Assembly (NCBI RefSeq): GCF_001314995.1
Contig: NZ_CP012938.1
Location: 6,138,001-6,202,000, forward strand
DNA: 64,000 nucleotides
Direction of reading: 5' to 3'
Origin: Bacteroides ovatus
GTDB lineage: Bacteria; Bacteroidota; Bacteroidia; Bacteroidales; Bacteroidaceae
Both the position numbers and the translations under genes were made by a program. Below the pieces are notes generated by a model. That model did not search any database, had not been told where the DNA came from, and worked only from the letters and a program-made list of their open reading frames with translations. Of the stretch, positions 8,663-18,007 are shown in pieces (position 1 is the first letter of the stretch; each line of letters starts with the position of its first letter).

Positions 8663-9505
8663 TCATATATGTACATCATCCGGTGATGGTGGCAGATCTG
8701 TGTCATTTTGAACGCGAAGTTGCCAGAAAGCAATAGCGGATGCGGCGGCTACATTGAGAGAATCGACACCGTTTGCCATAGGAATGCGGACTACATAGTC
8801 CGCTTCATTAATTGTTTCGTTTTGAAGACCGTCTCCCTCTGTTCCCATTACGATGGCTAACTTGGGTTCGGTTGCTAAGATAGGATTATCGATAGAGATT
8901 GATTTCTCCGTGAGTGCCATAGCGACTGTACGAAAACCCTGTTTGCGCAACTCATTGGGAGAGCCGTCCAACCAAGTCCATGGTATCAGGAAGACAGAAC
9001 CCATCGAAACCCTGACTGCACGCCGGTTCAACGGATCACAAGAATTACGCGTTAATAATATAGCATCTATTCCCAAGGCGGCTGCGGAACGGAAGATGGC
9101 TCCGATATTAGTAGCGTCTACCACGCCCTCAATGACTACGATCCGCCGGGCTTTCCGGCACACCTCCTCCACACTTGGTAGTGTCCGACGACGCATGGCA
9201 CAGAGGACACCGCGCGTCAGTGTATATCCGGTCAATGTGGCAAGTAACTTTCTTTCACCGGTATAGACAGGTATATCACCACAACGTTCAATGATGCCAG
9301 CGGCATCACCAGTGATATGCTTCTGTTCACACAAGAGGGCTAAAGGCTCATAACCAGCATTCAGAGCTACATGGATGACTTTGGGGCTTTCCGCAATAAG
9401 CAATCCCTTATCAGGCTCGATACGATTGCGTAATTGAGCTTCGGTGAGGGTACTGAATATTTCTACTCCGGAGTCTGTTAAGGATGATATTTCTATAATG
9501 GGCAT
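8663..9505 (-). CDS. SpoU/TrmH-family RNA 2'-O-ribose methyltransferase
   Basis: The 280-aa protein methylates a ribose 2'-hydroxyl in rRNA or tRNA using S-adenosylmethionine. The C-terminal SPOUT domain carries motif 1 (ATNIGAIFRSA), motif 2 (IVMGTEGDGL) and motif 3 (IPMANGVDSLNVAAASAI). The N-terminal part (about residues 1-110) resembles the L30e-like substrate-binding domain of rRNA members. The target nucleotide cannot be read from sequence. It lies 52 bases downstream of mnmE on the same strand, so the two RNA-modification genes may share a transcript. It ends 14 bases from the convergent phosphatase-like gene. Confidence 0.9.
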   Translation of the reverse strand: MPIIEISSLTDSGVEIFSTLTEAQLRNRIEPDKGLLIAESPKVIHVALNAGYEPLALLCEQKHITGDAAGIIERCGDIPVYTGERKLLATLTGYTLTRGVLCAMRRRTLPSVEEVCRKARRIVVIEGVVDATNIGAIFRSAAALGIDAILLTRNSCDPLNRRAVRVSMGSVFLIPWTWLDGSPNELRKQGFRTVAMALTEKSISIDNPILATEPKLAIVMGTEGDGLQNETINEADYVVRIPMANGVDSLNVAAASAIAFWQLRVQNDTDLPPSPDDVHI

Positions 9506-9557
9506 AGTGATTTCTTTAAACGATCTATTTTATTGCAGCAATGATAGTATGCACTTC

Positions 9558-10955
9558 TTACTTGCCGATGCAAAAATGTTGAAAGATATTTTGAAGTACC
9601 ATGTCATTCGTAACCTCACCCGCTATGTCCGAAATGAAGAAGATACACTCTCGTATGTCTTGCGAAAGAAAATCCCCAGAAATCTGCGAATCAAGTCCGT
9701 TTTGTACTCTATGAATAGCTTCCAAAGCTTTATTTAAAGCTTCGTAATGCCTTACATTTGTTACAATAATATCATTCTGTGTCACTGTAGGCAAGTGTGC
9801 TGCATCAATAAGCATTTTTTGTAACTCACTTGTATTCTCCCGTTGTTTGGCCGAGATGAAAATAGATTCCGTAGATTCTTTGGGGAAGTCTTTTAATAAA
9901 GATAATAAATCCTCTTTCTGTTTACCTTCAATCAAATCAGCCTTATTGAATACAACAATCAAATGTTTTCCTTCGCAACGTGGAATTATCTTCTCCGATA
10001 ACTGTTCAATTTGAGAGGCGGCATTCACAGCATCTACCATCCAAAGAACAATCTCCGCCTGATCCAACTTCTGAAAAGTCCGTTCAATACCCAAACTTTC
10101 AATCGTGTCATTGGTTTCCCGGATTCCGGCGGTATCAATGAACCGGAAAGTGATTCCTCCGATATTGACAGTATCTTCGATTACATCACGTGTTGTCCCG
10201 TGAATATCACTTACAATGGCTTTATCCTCATTCAATAATACATTCAGTAAAGTCGATTTTCCGGCATTTGTTTCACCGATGATAGCTACGGGAACACCAT
10301 TCTTAATGGCGTTGCCGACACTAAATGAATGAGCCAACCGCGAAATGACCTGTTCAATTTCATCTGCCAGCTTCCTTAATGCCGAACGATCGGCAAATTC
10401 CACATCCTCTTCGCTGAAATCCAACTCCAATTCAATCATGGAAGTGAAATTCAACAACTTGTTGCGTAGATCTGTCAGCTCTTTACTGAATCCACCCCGC
10501 ATCTGGCTCATTGCCAATCGGTGAGTGGCAGCAGATGAAGAAGCAATCAAGTCCGCCACAGCTTCTGCCTGACTTAAATCCATCTTTCCATTGAGGAAAG
10601 CACGTTGCGTATATTCTCCCGGTTGGGCCATGCGGCAACCATTTTTAATAAGCAACTGCATCACCTGTTGAAGAATATAAGTGGAACCATGACACGTGAT
10701 TTCCGTACTGTCTTCTCCCGTATACGAATGAGGAGTACGGAAAAGGCTGACGAGCACTTCATCAATCATCTCATCTCCGTCATAAATACGTCCGAATGTC
10801 AAAGTATATGGTTTTTGTTCGCTTAATAATTTGCCAGCTTTGGCTGGCTTGAAGATGCTGCCGGTAATGGAAATAGCTTCCGGACCGGAAACGCGGATGT
10901 TTCCGATAGCACCGCCTTGAGCGGTAGCGATGGCGCAGATAGTATCTTGAATCAT
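9558..10955 (-). CDS. mnmE: tRNA uridine-5-carboxymethylaminomethyl GTPase MnmE
   Basis: With MnmG, this 465-aa GTPase installs the carboxymethylaminomethyl group on wobble uridine 34. The N-terminal formyl-folate-binding domain begins IQDTICAIATAQGGAIG. The G domain shows GETNAGKST (G1), GTTRD (G2), DTAG (G3) and NKAD (G4). The protein ends in FCIGK, the C-x-G-K motif needed for activity. An upstream in-frame ATG at 10979 lies inside the promoter (10977-10984), so I take ATG 10955, which gives the family's usual N-terminus. It is divergent from the histidine kinase gene. Confidence 0.97.
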   Translation of the reverse strand: MIQDTICAIATAQGGAIGNIRVSGPEAISITGSIFKPAKAGKLLSEQKPYTLTFGRIYDGDEMIDEVLVSLFRTPHSYTGEDSTEITCHGSTYILQQVMQLLIKNGCRMAQPGEYTQRAFLNGKMDLSQAEAVADLIASSSAATHRLAMSQMRGGFSKELTDLRNKLLNFTSMIELELDFSEEDVEFADRSALRKLADEIEQVISRLAHSFSVGNAIKNGVPVAIIGETNAGKSTLLNVLLNEDKAIVSDIHGTTRDVIEDTVNIGGITFRFIDTAGIRETNDTIESLGIERTFQKLDQAEIVLWMVDAVNAASQIEQLSEKIIPRCEGKHLIVVFNKADLIEGKQKEDLLSLLKDFPKESTESIFISAKQRENTSELQKMLIDAAHLPTVTQNDIIVTNVRHYEALNKALEAIHRVQNGLDSQISGDFLSQDIRECIFFISDIAGEVTNDMVLQNIFQHFCIGK

Positions 10956-10976
10956 TGTTTTTTCTTTTTGGATGAG

Positions 10977-10984
10977 CAAAGATA
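10977..10984 (-). promoter_or_regulatory. -7 element of mnmE
   Basis: The minus strand reads TATCTTTG, a full TAnnTTTG match 22 bases upstream of ATG 10955. A -33 box is weak. It fixes the mnmE start downstream of the longer open frame. Confidence 0.55.
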
Positions 10985-11037
10985 ATTGTTTCTAAGTAAA
11001 AAACAGAAAATTGAGCACAACTTGTGCTTTATTTGTT

Positions 11038-11045
11038 TATATTTG
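11038..11045 (+). promoter_or_regulatory. -7 element of the hybrid histidine kinase gene
   Basis: TATATTTG matches TAnnTTTG and would start transcription near 11052. It lies inside the extended reading frame and so excludes an upstream start, leaving ATG 11084 or 11090. Confidence 0.55.
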
Positions 11046-11083
11046 CTGCCGTGCAGTGGTACACCAAACAAAATAAAACAATA

Positions 11084-12997
11084 ATGCTTATGGAACCAGC
11101 GATTAATTTATATTCTTCCAATGAAAAGAGTGAACTCATACGGGAGAACTCACAAGAAATACTTTCTGTCCTTGCAGCTCATCAAATAGCTTTGTGGGAA
11201 TATGATATCATTACGGGCGAATGCTCTTTTTCTGACGACTATTTCTCTACACTTGGCTTGAAGAATGCCGGAGTCCTTTTTGAAGATATTGATAGTTTCT
11301 ATCGGTTTGTTCATCCGGACGATACCGAAGCTTATAAGCAGGCTTTTGCAGAGATGCTTTCATCAGACTCTAAGACTTCACAAATCAGAGTTCGTTGTAT
11401 TGGTGAACAGGGGAAAGTGGTTTGGCTGGAAGATCATTTCTTGTCTTACAAAGAGAGTTGTAAAAGCCATCCGGGTAAAGTGCTGGCCTACACGGTGAAT
11501 GTCACTTCACAGTGCGAAAAGGAGCAACATATCAAATATCTGGAAGAATATAACCGTAAAATTATTGAAGCACTGCCGGAATTCATTTTTATTTTTGATG
11601 ATAATTTCTTTATTACCGATGTCCTGATGGCACCGGGAACGATATTGCTTCACCCTGTGGAAGTGCTACGCGGGGCAGATGGACGATCTATTTATTCACC
11701 GGAGGTTAGCGACTTGTTCATTTGTAACATTCGCGAGTGCCTGCAGGACGGACAGTTGAAAGAAATAGAATATCCGGTTGAAGTGGATGGGGGAGTACAT
11801 TATTTTCAGGCACGTATCGCCCCTTTTGAAGGGAACAGAGTGTTGGCATTGATACATGATATTGGAGATCGCATTCAGCGTTCGCAGGAATTGATTGAAG
11901 CAAAACGTCGTGCGGAGGATGCTGATAAGATGAAGTCGGTTTTTCTAGCGAATATGAGCCATGAGATTCGTACCCCGTTGAATGCTATTGTTGGCTTTTC
12001 GGAGATTATTGCGGTGACGGAGGGTGAAGAAGAGAAAAGGGAGTATCTGGAGATTATCCAGAGAAATAGTAACCTGTTACTGCAGTTGATTAATGATATT
12101 TTAGACCTTTCCCGTATTGAATCCGGCAAATCGGAAATGCATTTCCAGCAGGTTGAGATTGCAGGACTAGTGGAAGAAGTGGAAAAAGTGCACCAGCTGA
12201 AGATGAAGTCGAATGTAGAATTGAAAGTGATTCGTCCCGAAGGAGAATACTGGACTTCTACCGATCGTAACCGTGTGATGCAAGTATTGTTCAACTTTTT
12301 GTCGAACGCGATTAAAAATACGGAAAAGGGAAGCATTACTTTAGGCTTGAAACATGAAGGACCCTGGCTGAAACTGTATGTCAGCGATACGGGTTGCGGT
12401 ATATCCAAAGAGAAACTCCCTCAAATTTTTACCCGTTTTGAGAAACTGAATGATTTTGTGCAAGGCACCGGATTAGGGCTTTCAATTTGTAAAAGTATTG
12501 TAGAACGACTGGGCGGCCGTATCGAAGTAACTTCAGAATTAGGGCAGGGGAGTGTGTTTGCACTCTATTTACCCTATCAGGAAATACCGAAGGAGGTTGT
12601 CGAAAGAAGACTTCCGCATAAGAAGAATGTCGATGAGGATAAACGTAAAAAGATATTGGTGGTAGAAGACATTGAGTCGAACTTTGCCCAACTTAATATT
12701 CTTCTGAATAAGGAATATATTATTTCATGGGTACGCAACGGACAGGAAGCCATCAATAGTTTCATCCGCGAAAAGCCGGATTTGATTCTGATGGATATCC
12801 GTATGCCGATCATGGACGGTATTCAAGCCACTGAAAAGATCCGTACAATTTCTTTGACTGTACCTATTATCGCAGTGACCGCGTATGCTTTCTATACAGA
12901 ACAGCAACAGGCTATTCAAGCAGGATGCAACGCTGTTATCTCAAAACCCTATTCTTTGGAAAGGTTGAAAGAGACAATAGAATCTTATATCGGATAA
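11084..12997 (+). CDS. Cytoplasmic PAS-containing hybrid histidine kinase with receiver domain
   Basis: This is a two-component sensor of about 637 aa without transmembrane segments. In order there are two PAS-type folds (about residues 25-150 and 160-275), a HisKA domain with the phosphoacceptor in NMSHEIRTPLN, and a HATPase_c domain with an N-box, DTGCGIS and GTGLGLSICKS. The C-terminal receiver starts KILVVED and has the phosphoaspartate in LILMDIRMP and a KPYS lysine. Phosphate would pass from His to the internal Asp; no output domain or partner regulator is encoded nearby. The start is either ATG 11084 or 11090. Its cytoplasmic location suggests an intracellular signal, which is inference. 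Confidence 0.92.
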   Translation: MLMEPAINLYSSNEKSELIRENSQEILSVLAAHQIALWEYDIITGECSFSDDYFSTLGLKNAGVLFEDIDSFYRFVHPDDTEAYKQAFAEMLSSDSKTSQIRVRCIGEQGKVVWLEDHFLSYKESCKSHPGKVLAYTVNVTSQCEKEQHIKYLEEYNRKIIEALPEFIFIFDDNFFITDVLMAPGTILLHPVEVLRGADGRSIYSPEVSDLFICNIRECLQDGQLKEIEYPVEVDGGVHYFQARIAPFEGNRVLALIHDIGDRIQRSQELIEAKRRAEDADKMKSVFLANMSHEIRTPLNAIVGFSEIIAVTEGEEEKREYLEIIQRNSNLLLQLINDILDLSRIESGKSEMHFQQVEIAGLVEEVEKVHQLKMKSNVELKVIRPEGEYWTSTDRNRVMQVLFNFLSNAIKNTEKGSITLGLKHEGPWLKLYVSDTGCGISKEKLPQIFTRFEKLNDFVQGTGLGLSICKSIVERLGGRIEVTSELGQGSVFALYLPYQEIPKEVVERRLPHKKNVDEDKRKKILVVEDIESNFAQLNILLNKEYIISWVRNGQEAINSFIREKPDLILMDIRMPIMDGIQATEKIRTISLTVPIIAVTAYAFYTEQQQAIQAGCNAVISKPYSLERLKETIESYIG

Positions 12998-13079
12998 TTA
13001 ATTTTCTAAAAGAGAGCTAACATTCTGAATGTTGTAGTGTTATTTATTATATAGTAGTAACATTATAATATATTAGAAT

Positions 13080-13739
13080 ATGGAGAAAGTGAAAAAGATA
13101 GTCCTTATCGGGGCAAGCGGCTTTGTGGGCTCTGCCCTTCTGAATGAAGCATTGAATCGTGGTTTCGAAGTTACGGCAGTGGTTCGTCATCCGGAAAAGA
13201 TAAAGATAGAGAATGAAAATCTGAAAGTGGTGAAAGCCGATGTCTCCGCGCTTGATGAAGTGGCTGCCGTTTGTAAAGGTGCAGATGCGGTTATTAGTGC
13301 ATTCAATCCGGGATGGAATAATCCTGATATATACGATGAAACAATCAAAGTTTATCTGACCATTATTGATGGAGTGAAGAAAGCGGGTGTTAATCGCTTT
13401 TTGATGGTGGGCGGTGCCGGTTCTTTGTTTATCGCTCCGGGCTTGCGTCTGATGGATTCCGGTGAAGTACCCGAAAATATATTGCCGGGGGTGAAAGCTC
13501 TAGGAGAGTTTTATCTGAACTTTTTAAAGAAAGAAAAAGAAATAGACTGGGTATTTTTCTCTCCGGCAGCGGATATGCGTCCGGGAGTACGTACAGGACG
13601 TTATCGGTTGGGAAAAGATGATATGATTGTAGATATTGTAGGAAACAGCCATATCTCTGTTGAAGATTATGCCGCCGCCATGATTGATGAGCTGGAATAT
13701 CCGAAACATCATCAGGAGAGATTTACGATTGGTTATTAA
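13080..13739 (+). CDS. NAD(P)-binding Rossmann-fold protein (NmrA/atypical SDR type)
   Basis: The 219-aa protein begins with a dinucleotide-binding strand and loop, LIGASGFVGSAL (about residues 9-20), with R37 of VVRHPEK positioned to favour NADP. It lacks the YxxxK pair of classical short-chain dehydrogenases and looks like the compact NAD(P)H-binding family (YwnB/NmrA-like). It may therefore be a redox sensor or a flavin/quinone-type reductase. It is a single gene with no clear TAnnTTTG box in the 82-base gap after the kinase. A bidirectional terminator follows it. The family assignment is good; the substrate is unknown. Confidence 0.85.
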   Translation: MEKVKKIVLIGASGFVGSALLNEALNRGFEVTAVVRHPEKIKIENENLKVVKADVSALDEVAAVCKGADAVISAFNPGWNNPDIYDETIKVYLTIIDGVKKAGVNRFLMVGGAGSLFIAPGLRLMDSGEVPENILPGVKALGEFYLNFLKKEKEIDWVFFSPAADMRPGVRTGRYRLGKDDMIVDIVGNSHISVEDYAAAMIDELEYPKHHQERFTIGY

Positions 13740-13747
13740 TAAAAAAC

Positions 13748-13793
13748 AATGGCTTGAATCCACACATATTATCAGTGAAAGATTCAAGCCATT
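13748..13793. terminator. Bidirectional terminator between convergent genes
   Basis: A perfect 13-bp stem (AATGGCTTGAATC at 13748-13760 with its complement at 13781-13793) has a 20-base loop. On the minus strand it is followed by TTGTTTTTTATT, so it best serves udp. It also closes the plus-strand Rossmann gene. Confidence 0.7.
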
Positions 13794-13855
13794 ACACATT
13801 CTTTTAATTGCAATTTTATTCTTTCGATTACAATTTAATCCTTTTGAATATAGAT

Positions 13856-14734
13856 TTATATTCTGTCAAGTACTGTCTTAATCAGCGTATCGATTGTATT
13901 TTTATATCCGGTGTTGGCCTCTTTGATAAGTCGGTTGGCTATCACCATGCAGACGGTCATTGCCTTGTGTCCCATCAACCGGCTAAGTCCTGCCAAAGCC
14001 GAACTTTCCATTTCGAAGTTGGTAATTTTGTAACCTTTATATTCGAACGCTTCAATCTTATCATTCTGTTTCGGGTCTGCTAACGGGATACGCAGTTCAC
14101 GTCCTTGGGGACCGAAGAAACCTCCGGCAGCGATTGTCACTCCACGTACCATGTCATCTTTGGCGATCCGGTCGATCAATTCTTCACTGGCATCAATGAC
14201 GTAAGGAGCAGGAGCGCACATATTTCCCGACCAACCCATGTGATTGAGGAAAGCACGTTCGAAAGGCAAATCGCATACGGCATTACGTCCGGCATAGAAA
14301 TTCAGTAACCCATCGAAACCGATGGACTTTTGTGAACAGACAAAAGTTCCGACAGGCGTATTGGGTTGCAGACCGCCACATGTGCCGATACGCACTAATT
14401 CCAGTTGGCGGAACTGATCCTTTTCTTCGCGGGTGACAAAGTCGATATTGGCGAGTGCATCCAATTCATTCATTACGATGTCGATGTTATCGCAACCGAT
14501 TCCTGTAGAGACTACCGTAATTCGTTTACCTTTGTAAGTACCCGTGATAGTTTTGAATTCGCGGCTTTCCACTTCACATTCTTTGTTTTCGAAATGAGAA
14601 GCTACGAGTGCTACACGTCCGGGGTCACCTACCAGGATTACTTTATCTGCCAACCATTCGGGTTTTACGTGAAGATGGAATACTGAACCGTCTTCATTGA
14701 TTATCAATTCAGAGGATGGAAAGTACTTTTTCAT
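13856..14734 (-). CDS. udp: Uridine (nucleoside) phosphorylase
   Basis: The 292-aa enzyme belongs to the PNP/UDP family and splits uridine with phosphate into uracil and ribose-1-phosphate for salvage. Family motifs are the phosphate-binding GDPGR (about residue 36), RIGTCGGLQ and the ribose-binding FEMESSAL near the C-terminus. Length is normal for the longer Bacteroidetes members. It is the last gene on the minus strand after floA, separated by 156 bases that carry a 101-base hairpin, so it may have separate expression. Uridine is the likeliest substrate, though purine-specific relatives look similar. Confidence 0.88.
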   Translation of the reverse strand: MKKYFPSSELIINEDGSVFHLHVKPEWLADKVILVGDPGRVALVASHFENKECEVESREFKTITGTYKGKRITVVSTGIGCDNIDIVMNELDALANIDFVTREEKDQFRQLELVRIGTCGGLQPNTPVGTFVCSQKSIGFDGLLNFYAGRNAVCDLPFERAFLNHMGWSGNMCAPAPYVIDASEELIDRIAKDDMVRGVTIAAGGFFGPQGRELRIPLADPKQNDKIEAFEYKGYKITNFEMESSALAGLSRLMGHKAMTVCMVIANRLIKEANTGYKNTIDTLIKTVLDRI

Positions 14735-14781
14735 GTCATTGAAAGGTTTTAGTTTTATAATAGGATTGTATCTATAAATAG

Positions 14782-14882
14782 AAACGCCGGAACCGGATTT
14801 AAGTTCAGAAGAAGTCTCTTTCTTTTTCCATAGAAAAGGAGAGAACGTCTTGCGACTGAAATGAAATCGGATTCCGGCGTTT
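14782..14882. repeat. 101-base imperfect inverted repeat between floA and udp
   Basis: Two 27-base arms (14782-14808 and 14856-14882) match at 23 of 27 positions without gaps, starting AAACGCCGGAA. The middle can form a second pyrimidine/purine stem (TCTC with GAGA, CTTTT with AAAAG). No T-tract follows on either strand, so it is not a simple terminator. On the minus strand it lies just after the floA stop and upstream of udp. Confidence 0.6.
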
Positions 14883-14890
14883 GTGATAGA

Positions 14891-15892
14891 TTATTTGCTC
14901 AATGGCTGATTGCCAGCATTGCCTGTTGTAGGCTTGGCGATATTCTCACGCATGGAAGTATCAGCTTCGATATTCTTCATACGGTAATAATCCATGATGC
15001 CTAAGTTTCCACTGCGGAAAGCTTCAGCCATTGCTTTAGGAACTTCAGCTTCTGCCTCAATCACTTTTGCACGAGCTTCCTGTGCTTTTGCTTTCATTTC
15101 CTGTTCGGAAGCTACTGCCATAGCACGGCGCTCTTCAGCTTTTGCCTGTGCAATATTCTTATCTGCATTAGCCTGATCGATTTGCAGAGCCGCACCGATG
15201 TTCTTACCTATGTCGATGTCCGCAATATCAATAGACAGGATCTCGAAAGCAGTTCCTGCGTCCAGACCTTTACGAAGTACAAGTTTAGAGATAGAATCCG
15301 GATTCTCCAATACCGATTTATGGTTTTCAGAAGAACCGATAGACGAAACGATACCTTCGCCTACACGGGCAAGGATCGTATCTTCACCTGCACCACCGAC
15401 CAATTGTTTGATACTGGCACGTACTGTTACTCTGGCTTTAGCTATCAGCTGAATACCATCTTTGGCAACGGCTGTAACAGGAGGGGTGTCAATAACTTTA
15501 GGATTTACAGACATTTGCACTGCTTCGAATACATCACGTCCTGCAAGGTCGATAGCAGTTGCCATTTGAAATGACAATTCGATATTCGCCTTCGATGCAG
15601 ATACTAAGGCATGGACTACTTTTTCCACATGTCCTCCCGCCAGATAATGGGCCTCCAGTTCATCACGGGTTATGTTTTTTAATCCAGCTTTGTGGGCCTC
15701 GATCATTCCCGGCACAATGATATATGGCGGAACATTACGTATACGCATCAGAAATAGTTGTATCAACGAGATGTTGACACCTGATACTTTGGCCGACAAC
15801 CATAAAAAGAACGGCACATAATGGAAAAATAGTATTAGGAAAATAATACCTCCAACAATCAGAAGTATAGGTAAGTACAAGGATGTTTCCAT
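14891..15892 (-). CDS. floA: Flotillin-like membrane scaffold protein FloA
   Basis: The 333-aa protein has an N-terminal membrane hairpin (about residues 5-30), an SPFH-type domain (with [13 protein letters not shown] and [13 protein letters not shown]), and an alanine/glutamate-rich coiled coil (repeats like QAKAEERRA and [16 protein letters not shown]). This is the FloA/YqfA family, which forms detergent-resistant membrane assemblies. It follows an NfeD-type gene by 23 bases. That pairing is typical for flotillin scaffolds and supports joint function at the inner membrane. Length matches the family. Confidence 0.93.
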   Translation of the reverse strand: METSLYLPILLIVGGIIFLILFFHYVPFFLWLSAKVSGVNISLIQLFLMRIRNVPPYIIVPGMIEAHKAGLKNITRDELEAHYLAGGHVEKVVHALVSASKANIELSFQMATAIDLAGRDVFEAVQMSVNPKVIDTPPVTAVAKDGIQLIAKARVTVRASIKQLVGGAGEDTILARVGEGIVSSIGSSENHKSVLENPDSISKLVLRKGLDAGTAFEILSIDIADIDIGKNIGAALQIDQANADKNIAQAKAEERRAMAVASEQEMKAKAQEARAKVIEAEAEVPKAMAEAFRSGNLGIMDYYRMKNIEADTSMRENIAKPTTGNAGNQPLSK

Positions 15893-15915
15893 TGATAATT
15901 TGTATTAAGTGAATA

Positions 15916-16386
15916 TTATTCTTTGTGTTTCTCAACCATGATTGTACCGTCGGTGATGCGGCTTACGATTATCGAAGTCTTCTCATTGAGGAATCCGTCT
16001 ATTGACTTTACCTCTACAATTTTTCCGTTAATCTCGGCATAACCGATTTGTGCCAGGCGGGTAGTACTGATTCCTGTATCACCCACTTTGACGCTATCTT
16101 CTGCGCTACGGTCTACTTTTGAATCGATATCTTTTTTCAACGCCAGTTTGTCCAGCATCTTCGATCGCATAAACCAAATCAGTGATCCGATGCAGGCAAC
16201 CGCTGATATGCCAAGAGTGACAAATCCTCCTGCCATACCTAAATTGTCGAACGCATAGTAGTTGGCATACAGGATGCAAACCAATGCAGAAATTCCGGCC
16301 AGGCTAATGCCCGGGATGACGAACAGTTCTACCAGAAACAGTATGACTGCGGCAATAATGAGAACGGCGATAATGAGTATATCCAT
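15916..16386 (-). CDS. NfeD-family membrane protein, partner of FloA
   Basis: The 156-aa protein has three hydrophobic segments in its first 75 residues. A soluble C-terminal domain (about 95-155) follows with the OB-fold pattern of NfeD (GDTGISTTRLAQIGYAEING, then VSRITDGTIMVEK). It lacks the N-terminal ClpP-like protease domain of long NfeD forms. It sits 16 bases downstream of a TPR gene and 23 upstream of floA, so the three are probably one transcript. NfeD proteins are thought to assist flotillin assembly; the exact role here is inferred. Confidence 0.9.
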   Translation of the reverse strand: MDILIIAVLIIAAVILFLVELFVIPGISLAGISALVCILYANYYAFDNLGMAGGFVTLGISAVACIGSLIWFMRSKMLDKLALKKDIDSKVDRSAEDSVKVGDTGISTTRLAQIGYAEINGKIVEVKSIDGFLNEKTSIIVSRITDGTIMVEKHKE

Positions 16387-16402
16387 AGTTCAGAGTTATT
16401 AT

Positions 16403-17824
16403 TTATTTTGTTTTTTCTGCATTACGTACATTCACTTCGAGAGCATCCAGTTCTTCGGACATTTGCAGTATCCGCTTTTCAAGGTCGAGAATGGCAGGAG
16501 CCATTTTTGCTTTTCCCTGTTGGTTGGCACCGGCATATTGTTGACGAAGGCTGTTCAGCTTTTCTTCTTGTTGATAATAGTCTTTTTCCATCTGCTGATA
16601 GCGTTGGAAAAGTGTCTTGGCTTTTGCGGATTTAAAGTCGCTCATCAGATAGTAAGTCGTATGGTCGTCAATGACAAACTCAAAATCCATGGCACGGCGT
16701 TCTTTGGGTTTATGACTGATAGCAGCTTCCAATCGTTGCAGTGCTTCGGTAACCGCTTGTTTATCCTTCCAGGTTTCTTTTAGCGAATGAATCTGCGCCA
16801 GACGAATGATCTGTTGCTGCTCCATTGCTTCATAATTATAAGTCTGTTTGGAAGTGTTAGGAATGAATACATAAATGCATACCTTTCCTTCCGGTTGGAA
16901 ACGGTCGGAAGCAAACCATCCGAGGTTGTTGTATTCATCAATGACGTACATATAATCGTTGTACGGCGAGTTGAACGGCATACCCACATTCTCCGGAACA
17001 AGATAAGTGTCGGTATTCGTGTTGTAGCGAGTGACAAAAATATCATAGCCACCCAGTCCCTCGCCATCGCTGGCGTAATAAACGGTGACTCCATCCGATA
17101 GAACAAACGGATAATTCGCATTCCCGGAAGCATTGATACTACCCGGTAACGGACGTCCGTCACTCCATTCATTCAACAACTTGTTCTTTGAAAAGATATC
17201 AAGATTACCTTTCTCGCCCTTTTCGCTATAATAAATTTTATTTCCGATTTCTGTTTCATAAACAGTTCCCGGATGATCTCCTTCTGTCTTGAAGAATTCA
17301 TTGAAAGTAAACAGTTTGCCCGATTCTTCGCTGATCTTGTAAGCGTTCAGGAAAGTTGCTTTGTCCACAACGAAACTGTCGATGATACATACTTCCTCAA
17401 CCCCCTTCAACATACGAAGGTCAGATTTGCTTTTCTCCAGAAGTTTCTCCGCTTCTTCCGTCGGTTTCTTGCGTTTACTTAAGTCTGCGATGTATTCTTC
17501 AAAGCAGTTCACGGCATCTTCGAAGCGGTACGTCTCATTATATGCTTGTCCCAAATAGAGTTGTCCACCGGTGATACGTTTCTTTACCGCTATTTCAAGA
17601 GGTTTCACCGCCTCTTCTGCCTCTCCGGTTTTCAGGCAACATACGCCATACCAATAATTATAATTCCCGTTCGACGGTTGTGATTTAGTATACTTCTTAA
17701 AAACTGGTTTGGCTTGTTCGTACTCACCTTTGGTAAATAAGGTGCGTGCCTGTTCCAACGTTTGTGCAGAGACTTCGCAAAGGAAGAGGCTGCAAATTAA
17801 AAATAGAATATATTTTCCTTTCAT
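16403..17824 (-). CDS. Secreted TPR and PD40-type beta-propeller protein
   Basis: The 473-aa product has a Sec signal peptide (MKGKYILFLICSLFLCEVSAQ, cut after SAQ). TPR-like helices follow (about residues 22-130, with FTKGEYEQAKPVFKK and AVNCFEEY). A segment with WD40-like PD40 repeats comes next (about 190-330, with IYYSEKGEKGNLDIF and YYASDGEGLGGYDIF). The C-terminal 100 residues are helical and rich in K, E and Q, probably coiled coil. Such proteins occur as periplasmic or outer-membrane-associated scaffolds in Bacteroidetes. No OmpA peptidoglycan-binding domain is present. It leads the transcript to nfeD and floA; the promoter candidate is at 17901-17908. Confidence 0.8.
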   Translation of the reverse strand: MKGKYILFLICSLFLCEVSAQTLEQARTLFTKGEYEQAKPVFKKYTKSQPSNGNYNYWYGVCCLKTGEAEEAVKPLEIAVKKRITGGQLYLGQAYNETYRFEDAVNCFEEYIADLSKRKKPTEEAEKLLEKSKSDLRMLKGVEEVCIIDSFVVDKATFLNAYKISEESGKLFTFNEFFKTEGDHPGTVYETEIGNKIYYSEKGEKGNLDIFSKNKLLNEWSDGRPLPGSINASGNANYPFVLSDGVTVYYASDGEGLGGYDIFVTRYNTNTDTYLVPENVGMPFNSPYNDYMYVIDEYNNLGWFASDRFQPEGKVCIYVFIPNTSKQTYNYEAMEQQQIIRLAQIHSLKETWKDKQAVTEALQRLEAAISHKPKERRAMDFEFVIDDHTTYYLMSDFKSAKAKTLFQRYQQMEKDYYQQEEKLNSLRQQYAGANQQGKAKMAPAILDLEKRILQMSEELDALEVNVRNAEKTK

Positions 17825-17900
17825 CGTTTTGAGCGTTTATGAGTGACGGGTAGATTGAAAACATTGCTGCTTTCGGGCACCGGTCCATTTATCAATTGTT

Positions 17901-17908
17901 CAAAAGTA
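17901..17908 (-). promoter_or_regulatory. -7 element for the TPR-nfeD-floA transcript
   Basis: The minus strand reads TACTTTTG, a full TAnnTTTG match about 77 bases upstream of the TPR gene start. An overlapping TAAATTTG at 17909-17916 is a second possibility. The -33 box is not clear. Confidence 0.45.
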
Positions 17909-17981
17909 CAAATTTATTAGAAATAAACCCTTTTTCAGTGATTCTATTATGTTAATTCTTCTTTAAATCATTCTTTTCGCT

Positions 17982-17989
17982 TACTTTTG
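17982..17989 (+). promoter_or_regulatory. -7 element of ttcA
   Basis: TACTTTTG matches the Bacteroides -7 consensus and lies 18 bases before ATG 18008. A TTG at 17987 in the same frame falls inside it and so cannot be the start. Confidence 0.55.
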
Positions 17990-18007
17990 CAGCCGATTTT
18001 TAAAGAT

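Noticed and set aside
13748..13793. Possible attachment site (perfect inverted repeat)
   Set aside because: Its position between convergent genes and the following T-run fit a terminator, and there is no integrase or second copy nearby.
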